A stretch of DNA of 49,118 nucleotides from Bacillota bacterium (GTDB lineage: Bacteria > Bacillota > Clostridia > Acetivibrionales > DSM-1351), in assembly GCA_023426005.1 (NCBI GenBank), contig JAFABO010000157.1, positions 1 through 49,118 on the forward strand, in the 5' to 3' direction. Each line of letters starts with the position of its first letter. Position 1 is the first letter of the stretch. Below are positions 26,654-35,582 of this stretch, piece after piece. Under the pieces are notes generated by a model that worked only from the letters and a program-made list of their open reading frames with translations, did no database searches and was not told the DNA's origin. Both the position numbers and the translations under genes were made by a program.

Positions 26654-27849
26654 AAAAAAAGCTGTATATAATAGGTGCCGGGCCCGGAGCACAGGAGCTG
26701 CTGACACAAAGGGCCCTGCAGGTGTTAAAAAACTGTGACAGGATATACAGTACTACACATAGACATAAAACAATATTATCGGGCATAACGGCAAATATTG
26801 AGGAGTGCCGGATTCAGGAAATACCTTCGGTCCTGGAAGCTTCGGACGATGTAAGCGTAGGGCTGCTGGTTTCAGGGGATACGGGTTTCTTCAGTGTTGC
26901 AGGAAGCCTGCAGCAAAGGCTGGAGGGTGTGGCAGATATGGAAGTTATCTGCGGCATCAGCAGTTTGCAGTATTTTTGTGCCAAAGCAGGGGTAAGCTAT
27001 GAGGATATTAAGGCAGTGAGCCTCCACGGGAGGCAGGGCTCCATAGCCGGAGCAATTTCTTACAACCGTAAGGTATTCGTTCTCACAGGAGGGGACAATA
27101 AAGCCCAGCTGATATGTAAAAGCCTGATGGAGGCAGGCCTGTCCCACATCAAAGCAGTTGTTGGAGAAAACCTGTCAATGGAGAATGAACGCATTGTCAA
27201 GGGAACCGTAAAAGAACTGGCCGGGAATACCTTTGAGGATCTTTCTGTATTGCTGCTGGAAAATCCGGATTTTATCAATTGCCATATTCCGCTGTATGAC
27301 AGGGATTTTGTCAGGGGAGAAGTACCCATGACCAAGGAGGAAATACGCGCAGTAACACTGTCAAAGCTGGCTGTTGAACCGGACGACATAGTTTACGATA
27401 TTGGGGCCGGCACGGGTTCGGTAGCAATTGAGATGGCCAGAAAAGCGCATAACGGCCGTGTTTTCGCCATAGAAAAAAATACTGCCGCACTGGAGCTTAT
27501 AAACAAAAACCGTGAAAAATTAGGTGCATTCAATGTAACGGTAGTTCCAGGGACCGCTCCGGATGTATTTACGGGACTTCCATGTCCCAACAAGGCTTTT
27601 ATTGGCGGAAGCAGCGGTAATATGGATCAAATAGTCCGGGAATTGAGGACTAAAAATCCCCGGGTGGAAATAGCTGCAAATGCAATTACCCTTGAAAGCC
27701 TTAATGACGCGGTTAGCACCTTTGAAAAGCATGGCCTTGCTACAGCGATTGTGTGCATTAATTCAGCTGTAGCCAAAAAGACCGGGAATTACCACATGAT
27801 GAACGCCAACAATCCCGTATACATTATTTCGGGGAAAAGCAGGCTGTAA
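26650..27849 (+). CDS. cbiET: Fused cobalt-precorrin-7 C5-methyltransferase / precorrin-6B C15-methyltransferase (decarboxylating)
   Basis: A 399-residue CbiE-CbiT fusion, equivalent to CobL. Residues about 1-200 are the tetrapyrrole methylase CbiE (YIIGAGPGAQELLTQRALQV, LLVSGDTGFFSVAGSL). Residues about 210-399 are the Rossmann SAM enzyme CbiT, with motif I VYDIGAGTGSVAIEMA, preceded by MTKEEIRAVTLSKLAV. It methylates C-5 and C-15 and decarboxylates the C-12 acetate. CbiE and CbiT are separate in many bacteria. ATGA overlap with cbiX; stop shares a base with the upstream start option of cbiA. Confidence 0.95.
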   Translation: MKKKLYIIGAGPGAQELLTQRALQVLKNCDRIYSTTHRHKTILSGITANIEECRIQEIPSVLEASDDVSVGLLVSGDTGFFSVAGSLQQRLEGVADMEVICGISSLQYFCAKAGVSYEDIKAVSLHGRQGSIAGAISYNRKVFVLTGGDNKAQLICKSLMEAGLSHIKAVVGENLSMENERIVKGTVKELAGNTFEDLSVLLLENPDFINCHIPLYDRDFVRGEVPMTKEEIRAVTLSKLAVEPDDIVYDIGAGTGSVAIEMARKAHNGRVFAIEKNTAALELINKNREKLGAFNVTVVPGTAPDVFTGLPCPNKAFIGGSSGNMDQIVRELRTKNPRVEIAANAITLESLNDAVSTFEKHGLATAIVCINSAVAKKTGNYHMMNANNPVYIISGKSRL

Positions 27850-29240
27850 TGGGGGTAAACATGGAAACAGGCAAATTTAATGGAATACTTTTTGCAGGGA
27901 CAGGGAGTGGCTGCGGGAAAACCACAGTTACCTGCAGTATATTAAAAGCACTGATTAACAGAGGAATAAAAACTACAGCCTTTAAGTGCGGGCCTGATTA
28001 TATCGATCCCATGTTCCACTCTGAAATAATAGGTACCGGTTCAGGGAATCTTGATACTTTCCTGTGCGGGGAAAACAATGCAAAATATCTTTATGCAAAA
28101 AATGCAAAGGAAGCCCAGGTATCAGTAATTGAAGGGGTAATGGGATTTTATGACGGACCGGGCGGTGACGGCAGTCATTCAACATATGCCATAGCAAAGC
28201 TTACCGGTGCTCCGGTCATCCTTGTGGTCAATCCGAAGGGGATGTCACTGTCCATTGCAGCCGTTATCAACGGTTTTAGGGATTTTATGCCTGATAATAA
28301 TATAAAAGGGGTAATAATAAACTCTGTAACTCCTGCCCTGTATGAGATGTATAAGACAATGGTCGAGGAAAAAACCGGGATCAGGGTTTACGGATTTTTA
28401 CCGGCTTTGCCGGATGCGGTTATTGAGAGCAGACATCTGGGTCTGGTAACTTCCGGTGAAATAGAGGATATAAATCTAAAGCTGGAGCTTCTGGCTGAAA
28501 ATGCCGGTAAGTACATTGATATTGACGGACTGCTCCAGCTGTCACAAACAGCGCGGTCCATTCAATACGACACTGTGAAGATACGCCGAAGCTATGACTG
28601 TAACATAGCAGTGGCCATGGACAGAGCCTTTTGCTTTTACTACAGGGACAGCCTGGAGCTGTTGGAGCAGCTGGGAGCAAAACTCACCTGCTTTTCACCG
28701 CTAAAGGATGAAGCCATTCCGGAAAATGCCCATGGACTGATCCTGGGGGGAGGGTACCCGGAATTATATGCACGAGAGCTGAGTGAAAACAAGAGCATGC
28801 TCTTAAGCATAAAAGCGGCAATTGAAAAGAAAATACCTGTCTACGCCGAATGCGGAGGGTTTATGTATCTGCAGAGGTCCATTACTGATGCCGTCAAGAG
28901 CAGCCATCAAATGGTGGGGGCTTTGAGGGGCAAGAGCTTCATGCAGGACAGGCTGTCAAGGTTCGGATATGTCACACTCAAAGCAAAGACCGACAATCTG
29001 CTGTGCAGGCAGGGTGAGAGCATCAATGCCCATGAATTTCATTACAGTGACAGTGACAATAATGGCTGCACCTTTGAGGCTCTCAAACCTGACGGGAAGA
29101 GAAAATGGGAATGCATTTTTGCAGATGAAACCGTTGCTGCGGGCTATCCTCATATGCATTTTTACGGTAATATAAGATTTGCTGAAAATTTTGTGCAAAA
29201 ATGCAGTGAATATGGAAAATCAAGAGCTGAAAATATTTAA
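27849..29240 (+). CDS. cbiA: Cobyrinate a,c-diamide synthase
   Basis: A 463-residue ATP- and glutamine-dependent amidase for the a and c side chains. The N-terminal P-loop is FAGTGSGCGKTTVTCS, followed by FKCGPDYIDPMFHSEIIG; the C-terminal class I glutaminase domain has GLILGGGYPELYA and the catalytic cysteine in VYAECGGFMYLQRS. The start at 27849 overlaps the cbiET stop (TAATG); an ATG at 27861 behind GGGGGT is an equal alternative and removes four residues. Confidence 0.95.
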   Translation: MGVNMETGKFNGILFAGTGSGCGKTTVTCSILKALINRGIKTTAFKCGPDYIDPMFHSEIIGTGSGNLDTFLCGENNAKYLYAKNAKEAQVSVIEGVMGFYDGPGGDGSHSTYAIAKLTGAPVILVVNPKGMSLSIAAVINGFRDFMPDNNIKGVIINSVTPALYEMYKTMVEEKTGIRVYGFLPALPDAVIESRHLGLVTSGEIEDINLKLELLAENAGKYIDIDGLLQLSQTARSIQYDTVKIRRSYDCNIAVAMDRAFCFYYRDSLELLEQLGAKLTCFSPLKDEAIPENAHGLILGGGYPELYARELSENKSMLLSIKAAIEKKIPVYAECGGFMYLQRSITDAVKSSHQMVGALRGKSFMQDRLSRFGYVTLKAKTDNLLCRQGESINAHEFHYSDSDNNGCTFEALKPDGKRKWECIFADETVAAGYPHMHFYGNIRFAENFVQKCSEYGKSRAENI

Positions 29241-29296
29241 GCAGATAGATTTAAAGATGCCAGAAATAGTGAAGTAAAAGGATAAGGGATAAAGTT

Positions 29297-30841
29297 ATGA
29301 TGAAGTCACTAATGATTCAAGGCACAATGTCAAATGCGGGGAAAAGCCTGCTGGTGGCGGGCCTGTGCCGTATATTCGTACAGGATGGCTACAGGGTGGC
29401 GCCCTTCAAGTCTCAGAACATGGCTCTGAATTCATTTATCACCGCCGACGGATATGAAATGGGCCGGGCCCAGGTGGTTCAGGCAGAGGCTGCAAAAAAG
29501 GCTCCCGATATAAGGATGAATCCTATTTTACTTAAACCCACCAGTGACAGGGGTTCACAGGTCATAGTAAACGGCAGCCCCGTAGGAAACATGTCTGCCG
29601 CCGAGTATTTTAAATATAAACAACAGCTGATACCCCATATAACGGAGGCCTACCAAAGCCTTTCCCGGGAAAATGACATAATTGTGATCGAAGGAGCCGG
29701 CAGCCCGGCTGAGATTAATCTAAAGCAGGCGGATATTGTCAATATGGGTATGGCGCAGTTGGTAAAGGCTCCTGTATTGATTGCAGGTGATATAGACAGG
29801 GGCGGTGTGTTTGCCTCTTTGTTCGGTACGGTTATGCTGCTGGAGGAATCAGAAAGAAAGTATGTAAAGGGGACCATAATAAATAAGTTCAGAGGTGATC
29901 CTGAAATCCTCAGACCCGGCCTGGATATGCTGGAGGAACTCATACATATACCTGTAATAGGTGTCGTACCTTACCTTTCGGTTGATATAGATGATGAGGA
30001 CAGCCTCACAGAGAGGTTCAAAAACCGTCAATCCCCCGGACTTATCGACATTGCGGTTATCAGGCTGCCCCGGATTTCCAATTTCACCGATTTTAATGCT
30101 CTGGAACATATAGAATGTGCATCTGTGAGATATGCAGCAAGTGTTGGTGAACTTGGCAGTCCAGACCTGATAATTATACCCGGCAGTAAGAACACTATAG
30201 CAGATTTAAAATGGATGAGGGAGAATGGGCTGGAGGCAAGTATCCTTAAGCATGCGTCCCAAAATAAGCCGGTAATCGGCATCTGCGGGGGGTATCAAAT
30301 GCTGTGCGACACCATCTCCGACCCCCATGGTGTTGAGCAGGAAGGCCATATCCGCGGCATGGGTCTGCTGAAAGCAAAGACTGTATTTGACCAGCAAAAA
30401 ACCAGATCAAGAGTTACAGGAACTTTTGCAGATGTCAAGGGAATATTTAAAGGCCTGAGAGGGAAGACCTTCCAGGGCTATGAAATACATATGGGGCGGA
30501 CCTGTTTGACGGAGGGAGAGGAGAGCAGGGGCGGCAAAAGCGTTGAAAGCCCTATCATACCATATCTCTCCCGCCTTGCTGAAACTGACGGCGTAATTAA
30601 GCCCGACGGGATGTATAGCGGTAATGTATACGGAACATATGTACATGGAATTTTTGACAGCGAGGATGTGCTTTTTGAAATAGCAGATGCACTGATGAGG
30701 GAGAAAGGGCTGAAATATACTAAAAATACGTCCTTCAATCTAAATGAATATAAGGAAAGACAGTACGATTTGCTGGCCGATGCCTTACGTAAGGCCTTGG
30801 ACATGGACTATATCTACAGAATTATTGAGGAAGGAATTTAG
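29297..30841 (+). CDS. cbiP: Cobyric acid synthase
   Basis: A 514-residue CbiP/CobQ that amidates the b, d, e and g side chains. N-terminal MIQGTMSNAGKSLLVAGLCR and FKSQNMALNSFITADGYEMG are diagnostic; the glutaminase domain has IIPGSKNTIADLKWMR, the nucleophile cysteine in VIGICGGYQML and a distal YGTYVHGIFD histidine. Length is normal. It follows cbiA by 56 bases and precedes cbiC by 19. Confidence 0.96.
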   Translation: MMKSLMIQGTMSNAGKSLLVAGLCRIFVQDGYRVAPFKSQNMALNSFITADGYEMGRAQVVQAEAAKKAPDIRMNPILLKPTSDRGSQVIVNGSPVGNMSAAEYFKYKQQLIPHITEAYQSLSRENDIIVIEGAGSPAEINLKQADIVNMGMAQLVKAPVLIAGDIDRGGVFASLFGTVMLLEESERKYVKGTIINKFRGDPEILRPGLDMLEELIHIPVIGVVPYLSVDIDDEDSLTERFKNRQSPGLIDIAVIRLPRISNFTDFNALEHIECASVRYAASVGELGSPDLIIIPGSKNTIADLKWMRENGLEASILKHASQNKPVIGICGGYQMLCDTISDPHGVEQEGHIRGMGLLKAKTVFDQQKTRSRVTGTFADVKGIFKGLRGKTFQGYEIHMGRTCLTEGEESRGGKSVESPIIPYLSRLAETDGVIKPDGMYSGNVYGTYVHGIFDSEDVLFEIADALMREKGLKYTKNTSFNLNEYKERQYDLLADALRKALDMDYIYRIIEEGI

Positions 30842-30860
30842 AAAGGCGACAGGTACCCGG

Positions 30861-31490
30861 ATGAATATAATGGAACCCATGGAAATTGAAATGAAAAGCT
30901 TTGAAATAATAAGCCGGGAGCTTGCCGGCAGGACTTTTGACAGTCAGCAGGAGCCGGTGATAAAGAGAGTTATTCATACAACCGCTGATTTTGATTATGC
31001 GGATAATTTGTGCTTTTCTGAGGCTGCAATGAATACTGCCATTGCAGCAATAAAGAAAGGGGTTTGTATTGTTACGGACACTCAGATGGCTATGGCGGGA
31101 ATAAATAAAGCTGCATTAAAGAGATGCGGCTGTGAGGTAAAATGCTTCATGTCCGATCAGGATGTGGCGGAAAAGGCGGCAGACCAGGGTATAACAAGGG
31201 CGGTTGTATCAATGAGAAAAGCCGCAGAGATTAAAAAACCCGTTATATTTGCTATCGGCAATGCGCCCACTGCTTTGATGGAACTTGAAAGGCTGATAAG
31301 AGAGGGGCAGGTATTTCCGGTACTTATAATCGGCACTCCTGTGGGCTTTGTCAATGTAATTGAATCAAAGGAACTGATCCTGCGGCTGGATGTGCCGTAT
31401 ATTGTTGCTAAAGGCAGAAAGGGCGGCAGCAATGTGGCGGCTGCCATAGTCAATGCACTGCTGTATCTGGTATCGCCCAGAGAAAACTGA
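30861..31490 (+). CDS. cbiC: Cobalt-precorrin-8 methylmutase
   Basis: A 209-residue CbiC/CobH moving the C-11 methyl to C-12 to give cobyrinate. The catalytic histidine is in RVIHTTADFDYADNL; GVCIVTDTQMAMAGINKAAL and PVLIIGTPVGFVNVIESKE are conserved. I use the ATG at 30861; extending upstream would run back into cbiP. The ribosome site is weak (AGG within CAGGTACCCGG), so translation may be coupled to cbiP. Confidence 0.95.
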   Translation: MNIMEPMEIEMKSFEIISRELAGRTFDSQQEPVIKRVIHTTADFDYADNLCFSEAAMNTAIAAIKKGVCIVTDTQMAMAGINKAALKRCGCEVKCFMSDQDVAEKAADQGITRAVVSMRKAAEIKKPVIFAIGNAPTALMELERLIREGQVFPVLIIGTPVGFVNVIESKELILRLDVPYIVAKGRKGGSNVAAAIVNALLYLVSPREN

Positions 31491-31562
31491 TAAACTGTAT
31501 TTTGCAGGGGTAATACCCCAATAAAGTAGGTTTAAATAAATATCACATAGAGGTCCTGGCTA

Positions 31563-32534
31563 ATGAATTTATTGATCGCCGTCGTCATCGGCTTCATATT
31601 GGATTTGATATTGGGAGACCCGCAGTGGCTGCCCCATCCGGTAAGGGTTATAGGATGGATGATTTCAAAGGGAGAAAATTTCTTAAGGAAGCTGCTGCCG
31701 GGCACACCAAAGGGAGAATTTTTCGGCGGCATGGTATTGACAATACTTGTAACAGCTGTTTCTTTTACTGTTCCGTTTATTGTATTATATTTTGCGGCAA
31801 GGCTCAGTCCTGTGCTGGAAGTTATAATTTCGTCAATATTCTGCTATCAGATACTGGCTGCGAAATGCCTCAGGACAGAGAGCATGAGAGTGTACTATCA
31901 GCTTAAAAACGGGGATCTGCCTAACGCGAGAAAATATCTTTCCTGGATAGTGGGCCGGGACACTGAAAACCTGACAGAAGACGGAATTACCAGAGCCGCT
32001 GTTGAAACCGTTGCAGAGAATACTTCCGACGGGGTTGTGGCCCCGCTGATATTTCTGGTAATCGGCGGAGCTCCTCTGGGCTTCTTTTATAAGGCTGTTA
32101 ACACTCTGGATTCAATGATCGGGTATAAGAATGAAAAATATCTTTATTTCGGAAGGTTTGCGGCAAGGCTTGACGATGTAATGAATTTCATACCGGCCAT
32201 ATTTTCGGCATATGCAATGATCCTGGCAAGTTTTCTGAACAGGCTGGATTCCACAAATGCCTTTAGAATTTACAAAAGGGACAGAAAAAACCATTCCAGT
32301 CCCAACAGTGCCAGAACCGAAGCCGCTTGTGCAGGGGCACTGAAGATTCAGCTGGCCGGAGATGCATGTTATTTGGGGAAGCTTGTAGAGAAACCCACTA
32401 TTGGAGACAACATAAGGAATATTCAAATTGATGACATACCAAGGGCCAACAGGCTTATGTATACTACGGCGGTCATATCGGCAGTTGTTCTCATATTATC
32501 AAGACTGATTATTATTTTATTCCATGAAAGCTAA
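31563..32534 (+). CDS. cbiB: Adenosylcobinamide-phosphate synthase
   Basis: A 323-residue membrane protein joining cobyric acid to (R)-1-amino-2-propanol phosphate. DLILGDPQWLPHPVRVIGWM at the N-terminus, ETVAENTSDGVVAPL and the segment around HSSPNSARTEAACAGALKIQ are CbiB/CobD hallmarks. Several hydrophobic segments are present, including a C-terminal one. AGAGGT precedes the ATG. Its partner enzyme for the amine, cobD, follows. Confidence 0.95.
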   Translation: MNLLIAVVIGFILDLILGDPQWLPHPVRVIGWMISKGENFLRKLLPGTPKGEFFGGMVLTILVTAVSFTVPFIVLYFAARLSPVLEVIISSIFCYQILAAKCLRTESMRVYYQLKNGDLPNARKYLSWIVGRDTENLTEDGITRAAVETVAENTSDGVVAPLIFLVIGGAPLGFFYKAVNTLDSMIGYKNEKYLYFGRFAARLDDVMNFIPAIFSAYAMILASFLNRLDSTNAFRIYKRDRKNHSSPNSARTEAACAGALKIQLAGDACYLGKLVEKPTIGDNIRNIQIDDIPRANRLMYTTAVISAVVLILSRLIIILFHES

Positions 32535-32609
32535 TAATGTTAACCGATGCGGTTCAAAGGCTTAAACGAAGAACAATACCCGACTTGCACGCAAAACTAT
32601 GGAGGTAAA

Positions 32610-33683
32610 ATGAGCAGGCAGATTCACGGCGGTGATATATACAGTTATGAATATATAACAGGCAATACAAGGCTGATAGACTTTTCGGCAAACATCAACC
32701 CCCTGGGCTTGCCGGAAGGTGTAAAAAAAGCTGTAATTGAAAATATGGCTGCTTTCAGCAATTATCCCGATTCCCTGTGCAGAGAGTTGATAAAAGGAAT
32801 AGCCTTGCATGAAAATGTGCCTGAGAGCTATATACTTTGCGGGAATGGTGCTGCCGACATAATATACAGAATTGCAGAGGCCGTAAGGCCGGGAACTACG
32901 CTGGTTATGGCACCATCCTTTTCTGAGTATGAGGCAGCTGTTAGGACGGCCGGCAGCAATATAAAATATTTTTATCTTAATAATGGCAACGGTTTTAATG
33001 TCGGTAAAGACATTCTTGCTGAAGTCATTCCGGGTATTGATCTCATGTTCCTGTGTAATCCCAACAATCCTACAGGTAATTTGACAGATAAAAAAACTGT
33101 TTTAGCATTGGCCCAAAAGTGCAAAGAAAATAAAACCATATTGGTAGTGGATGAATGCTTCATTGATTTCCTGGAAGATACCGGTGAATTCAGTATAGTT
33201 GACTGTATCCATGATTATGATAATGTGATAGTGCTAAAAGCCTTTACCAAGATATACGCAATGGCGGGAATACGCCTGGGTTATGCCATGTGCTCCAACG
33301 AAGACATAATCCGACGGCTTGAAAAGACCGGGCAGCCCTGGAGTGTGTCGGCAGTGGCGCAGCTATGCGGAACTGCTGCTTTGAAGGAAACGGAATACAT
33401 ACATAGGACGAAGAAGCTGGTAAAAGAGAACAGGAAAAAGTTAACTCTTGAATTAAGGGCTCTTGGCTTTGAAGTTTTTGATTCCTGTGCAAATTACATA
33501 TTGTTCAGAACAGAAAGCAGAGCTTTGAACAGAGAACTTTTGAAATACGGAATACTGATCCGCGCCTGTGACAATTTTGTAGGTCTTGACAATTCCTTTT
33601 TCCGGATCGCGGTAAAGTCAAAAGAGGACAATGAGTATCTTTTGGAAAGTTTGAAAAAGCTCATAAGAGACAGAAATTATTAG
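32610..33683 (+). CDS. cobD: L-threonine-O-3-phosphate decarboxylase
   Basis: A 357-residue PLP enzyme of the HisC-like aminotransferase fold. It makes aminopropanol phosphate for the nucleotide loop. The PLP lysine is K214 in KAFTKIYAMAGIRLGYAM; FSANINPLGLPEGVKKA and CNPNNPTGNLT are typical. Assignment as CobD rather than histidinol-phosphate aminotransferase rests on the N-terminal HGGDIYSY and on following cbiB. The ATG at 32610 sits four bases after GGAGG; the longer frame lacks a ribosome site. It is the last gene of the operon, followed by a hairpin. Confidence 0.93.
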   Translation: MSRQIHGGDIYSYEYITGNTRLIDFSANINPLGLPEGVKKAVIENMAAFSNYPDSLCRELIKGIALHENVPESYILCGNGAADIIYRIAEAVRPGTTLVMAPSFSEYEAAVRTAGSNIKYFYLNNGNGFNVGKDILAEVIPGIDLMFLCNPNNPTGNLTDKKTVLALAQKCKENKTILVVDECFIDFLEDTGEFSIVDCIHDYDNVIVLKAFTKIYAMAGIRLGYAMCSNEDIIRRLEKTGQPWSVSAVAQLCGTAALKETEYIHRTKKLVKENRKKLTLELRALGFEVFDSCANYILFRTESRALNRELLKYGILIRACDNFVGLDNSFFRIAVKSKEDNEYLLESLKKLIRDRNY

Positions 33684-33684
33684 G

Positions 33685-33707
33685 TTGCCGTAATTATTTT
33701 ACGGCAA
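33685..33707 (+). terminator. Likely terminator at the end of the cobalamin operon
   Basis: TTGCCGTAA/TTACGGCAA, a perfect nine-base-pair stem with a five-base loop directly after the cobD stop, followed by TTATTGATTGATT. The T-tract is interrupted, so efficiency is uncertain. Confidence 0.65.
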
Positions 33708-33710
33708 TTA

Positions 33711-33739
33711 TTGATTGATTACCGGAAATTGGTTATAAT
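33711..33739 (+). promoter_or_regulatory. Sigma-A promoter of the ATPase-TOPRIM pair
   Basis: TTGATT (33711-33716), exactly 17 bases, TATAAT (33734-33739). The predicted transcript start near 33746 leaves a leader of only about 12 bases, mostly the GAGGTG ribosome site. It gives the two-gene cassette its own expression, independent of the B12 operon. Confidence 0.72.
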
Positions 33740-33757
33740 AATTTTGAGGTGTTAACA

Positions 33758-34855
33758 TTGTTAAAATTGTTTGAAACAAGTGGATTTAAAAATTTTGAAA
33801 ACAAAGTAGTTTTAGATTTTTCCGATATTCGCGATTATAAATTTAATACGGAATGCGTTAAGGACAATTTATTAAATACATTAATTATTTATGGTAGAAA
33901 TTCCGTTGGAAAATCTAATTTTGGATTAGCATTATTTGATATAGTAAGTCATTTTACTTCTAAAAATGTTACTCCCGGGTTGTACGATTATTATTTAAAT
34001 ATTAATAATGCAAATGGTTATGCTGAGTTTCGGTATGTATTTCAATTTGGTCATGACGAAATTGATTATAGATATAAAAAAGACAAAGAGCAAATACTTT
34101 TATATGAGTACGTCTCATTAAATTCAGAAGTATTAATGGAATATGACTATGTATCACATTCCGGGCGAATGGATGAACTAAAGGCACTTGCACCTACGCT
34201 GAATTTTGTTTTTCAGAGTGAAGAATCTATATTAAAATATTTCATTAACAATACAATTTTGGATAATATTCATCCTCTCCGGCAATTTATGTGGTTTATA
34301 TCCAATATGCTTTGGTTTAGAAGTTTAGATGAAAATAGATATATTGGATATAAAGTAAAAAGTAATGATTATTATGAATTTATATTCGATCCGGCTATTT
34401 TAAATGAATTAGAGGAGTTCTTGCATAAATCCGGTGTTGAAGAAAAATTGACCGTAAAAGAAGACAATGATGGCAAAAAGAGGCTTTATTTTGATACAAA
34501 AACTCCATTGCCATTCTTTAAGGTTGCTTCAAGCGGAACTAAAGCCATGTATACTTTTTTTTACTGGTATAAGACTGCTAAAGATGTATCACTATTATAT
34601 ATTGACGAATTTGATGCGTTCTATCATTATGAGCTTTCTGAAAATATTGTAGCGATGTTGGAGAAAACATCCGGGTTTCAAAAAATACTAACTTCTCATA
34701 ACACAAATTTATTATCAAATAGAATTATGCGCCCTGATTGCTACTTCATTTTAACAAAAAATAAACTTACATCACTTGCAAATGCAACAGACAGGGAACT
34801 TCGAGAAGGACACAATCTTGAAAAACTTTATATGAGTGGTGAATTTGATGAATGA
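33758..34855 (+). CDS. AAA_15/ABC-type ATPase of a putative two-gene defence module
   Basis: A 365-residue SMC/ABC-like ATPase without long coiled coil. N-terminal LKLFETSGFKNFENKVVLDF is the AAA_15 beta-strand pattern; Walker A is GRNSVGKS (residues 46-53), a signature-like ASSGTKAM (257-264), Walker B LLYIDEFDA (D283, E284) and an H-loop ILTSHNTNLLS (H314). The middle region (about 80-240) is unique. Start at TTG 33758, six bases after GAGGTG; the GTG at 33749 overlaps that site. It overlaps the next gene by eight bases. ATPases of this kind pair with TOPRIM effectors in OLD, PARIS and AbiL-type systems. Codon use is AT-richer than in the B12 genes. The fold is clear; the defence role is inferred. 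Confidence 0.8.
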   Translation: MLKLFETSGFKNFENKVVLDFSDIRDYKFNTECVKDNLLNTLIIYGRNSVGKSNFGLALFDIVSHFTSKNVTPGLYDYYLNINNANGYAEFRYVFQFGHDEIDYRYKKDKEQILLYEYVSLNSEVLMEYDYVSHSGRMDELKALAPTLNFVFQSEESILKYFINNTILDNIHPLRQFMWFISNMLWFRSLDENRYIGYKVKSNDYYEFIFDPAILNELEEFLHKSGVEEKLTVKEDNDGKKRLYFDTKTPLPFFKVASSGTKAMYTFFYWYKTAKDVSLLYIDEFDAFYHYELSENIVAMLEKTSGFQKILTSHNTNLLSNRIMRPDCYFILTKNKLTSLANATDRELREGHNLEKLYMSGEFDE

Positions 34856-35582
34856 GAGTAAACGGAAAATACTGGTCCTTGTTGAAGGGGCCAGAACTGA
34901 TGCAAGGCTTATGCACCATCTGATGCAGATTTATAACATTGACAGTAAATATCAAATTGTTTCATATAATACTAATATCTATACCCTTTACAATGCGATG
35001 TTTTCGGAAGGTGATCCGGCATCAATGGATATTCTTCAAATACTGAAGGAGCGTGAGAAGAACCCTCAACAAAAGAAGTTATTTGAGGATAAGTATTCAG
35101 ATGTCTTATTAATATTTGACTTCGATCCGCAAGATCCACTGTATTCAGAAGAGAAAATAATTGAAATGATGAACTATTTTATTGAGTCTTCGGACATGGG
35201 TAAACTTTATCTTAATTATCCGATGATTGAGGCATTTTATCATATGAAAAGCATACCGGATGGACACTATCTTAATCGGTATGCCTTGATCTCAGAATTA
35301 AAAGCGGGTACATATAAACAAAGGGTTAATAGTGAAAGCAGAGATCATAACTATACCAAATTTGCTTGTACCCGAGACGAATGTGATACAGTAATTCTGC
35401 AGAATGTGGGAAAAGCATGGTATATTACTGAAAAGCAGGGAAGTCGAGAAAACGATTTACCGGATTCACTTGAAGTATTGACTGCACAGATAAGAAAGCT
35501 TAATACTATGTATTTTGTTTATGTCCTTTGCACATGTGTTTTCTTTATTGTTGATTATAATCCAAGGCTTGTAACAAGATGA
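34848..35582 (+). CDS. TOPRIM-fold protein, putative nuclease/effector partner of the ATPase
   Basis: A 244-residue protein. ILVLVEGARTDARLMHHL carries the TOPRIM glutamate (E13) and VLLIFDFDPQDP the DxD pair (D91, D93, with D96 nearby), the metal-binding set used by OLD, RloB and AriB-type nucleases and primases. A conserved-looking DMGKLYLNYPMIEAFYHM follows. The rest is unrecognised, with a Phe/Cys-rich C-terminus (VYVLCTCVFFIVDYNPRL). The ATG at 34848 lies inside ATGAATGA at the end of the ATPase gene, implying coupled translation; an in-frame GTG at 34836 is possible. The last 38 bases overlap the 3' end of glgB on the other strand. TOPRIM assignment is by motif; activity is unproven. 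Confidence 0.7.
   Translation: MNESKRKILVLVEGARTDARLMHHLMQIYNIDSKYQIVSYNTNIYTLYNAMFSEGDPASMDILQILKEREKNPQQKKLFEDKYSDVLLIFDFDPQDPLYSEEKIIEMMNYFIESSDMGKLYLNYPMIEAFYHMKSIPDGHYLNRYALISELKAGTYKQRVNSESRDHNYTKFACTRDECDTVILQNVGKAWYITEKQGSRENDLPDSLEVLTAQIRKLNTMYFVYVLCTCVFFIVDYNPRLVTR

Noticed and set aside
31501..31562. GGGG-TAATA-CCCC hairpin between cbiC and cbiB as a terminator
   Set aside because: The stem has four pairs, no T-run follows, and the flanking genes belong to one pathway.
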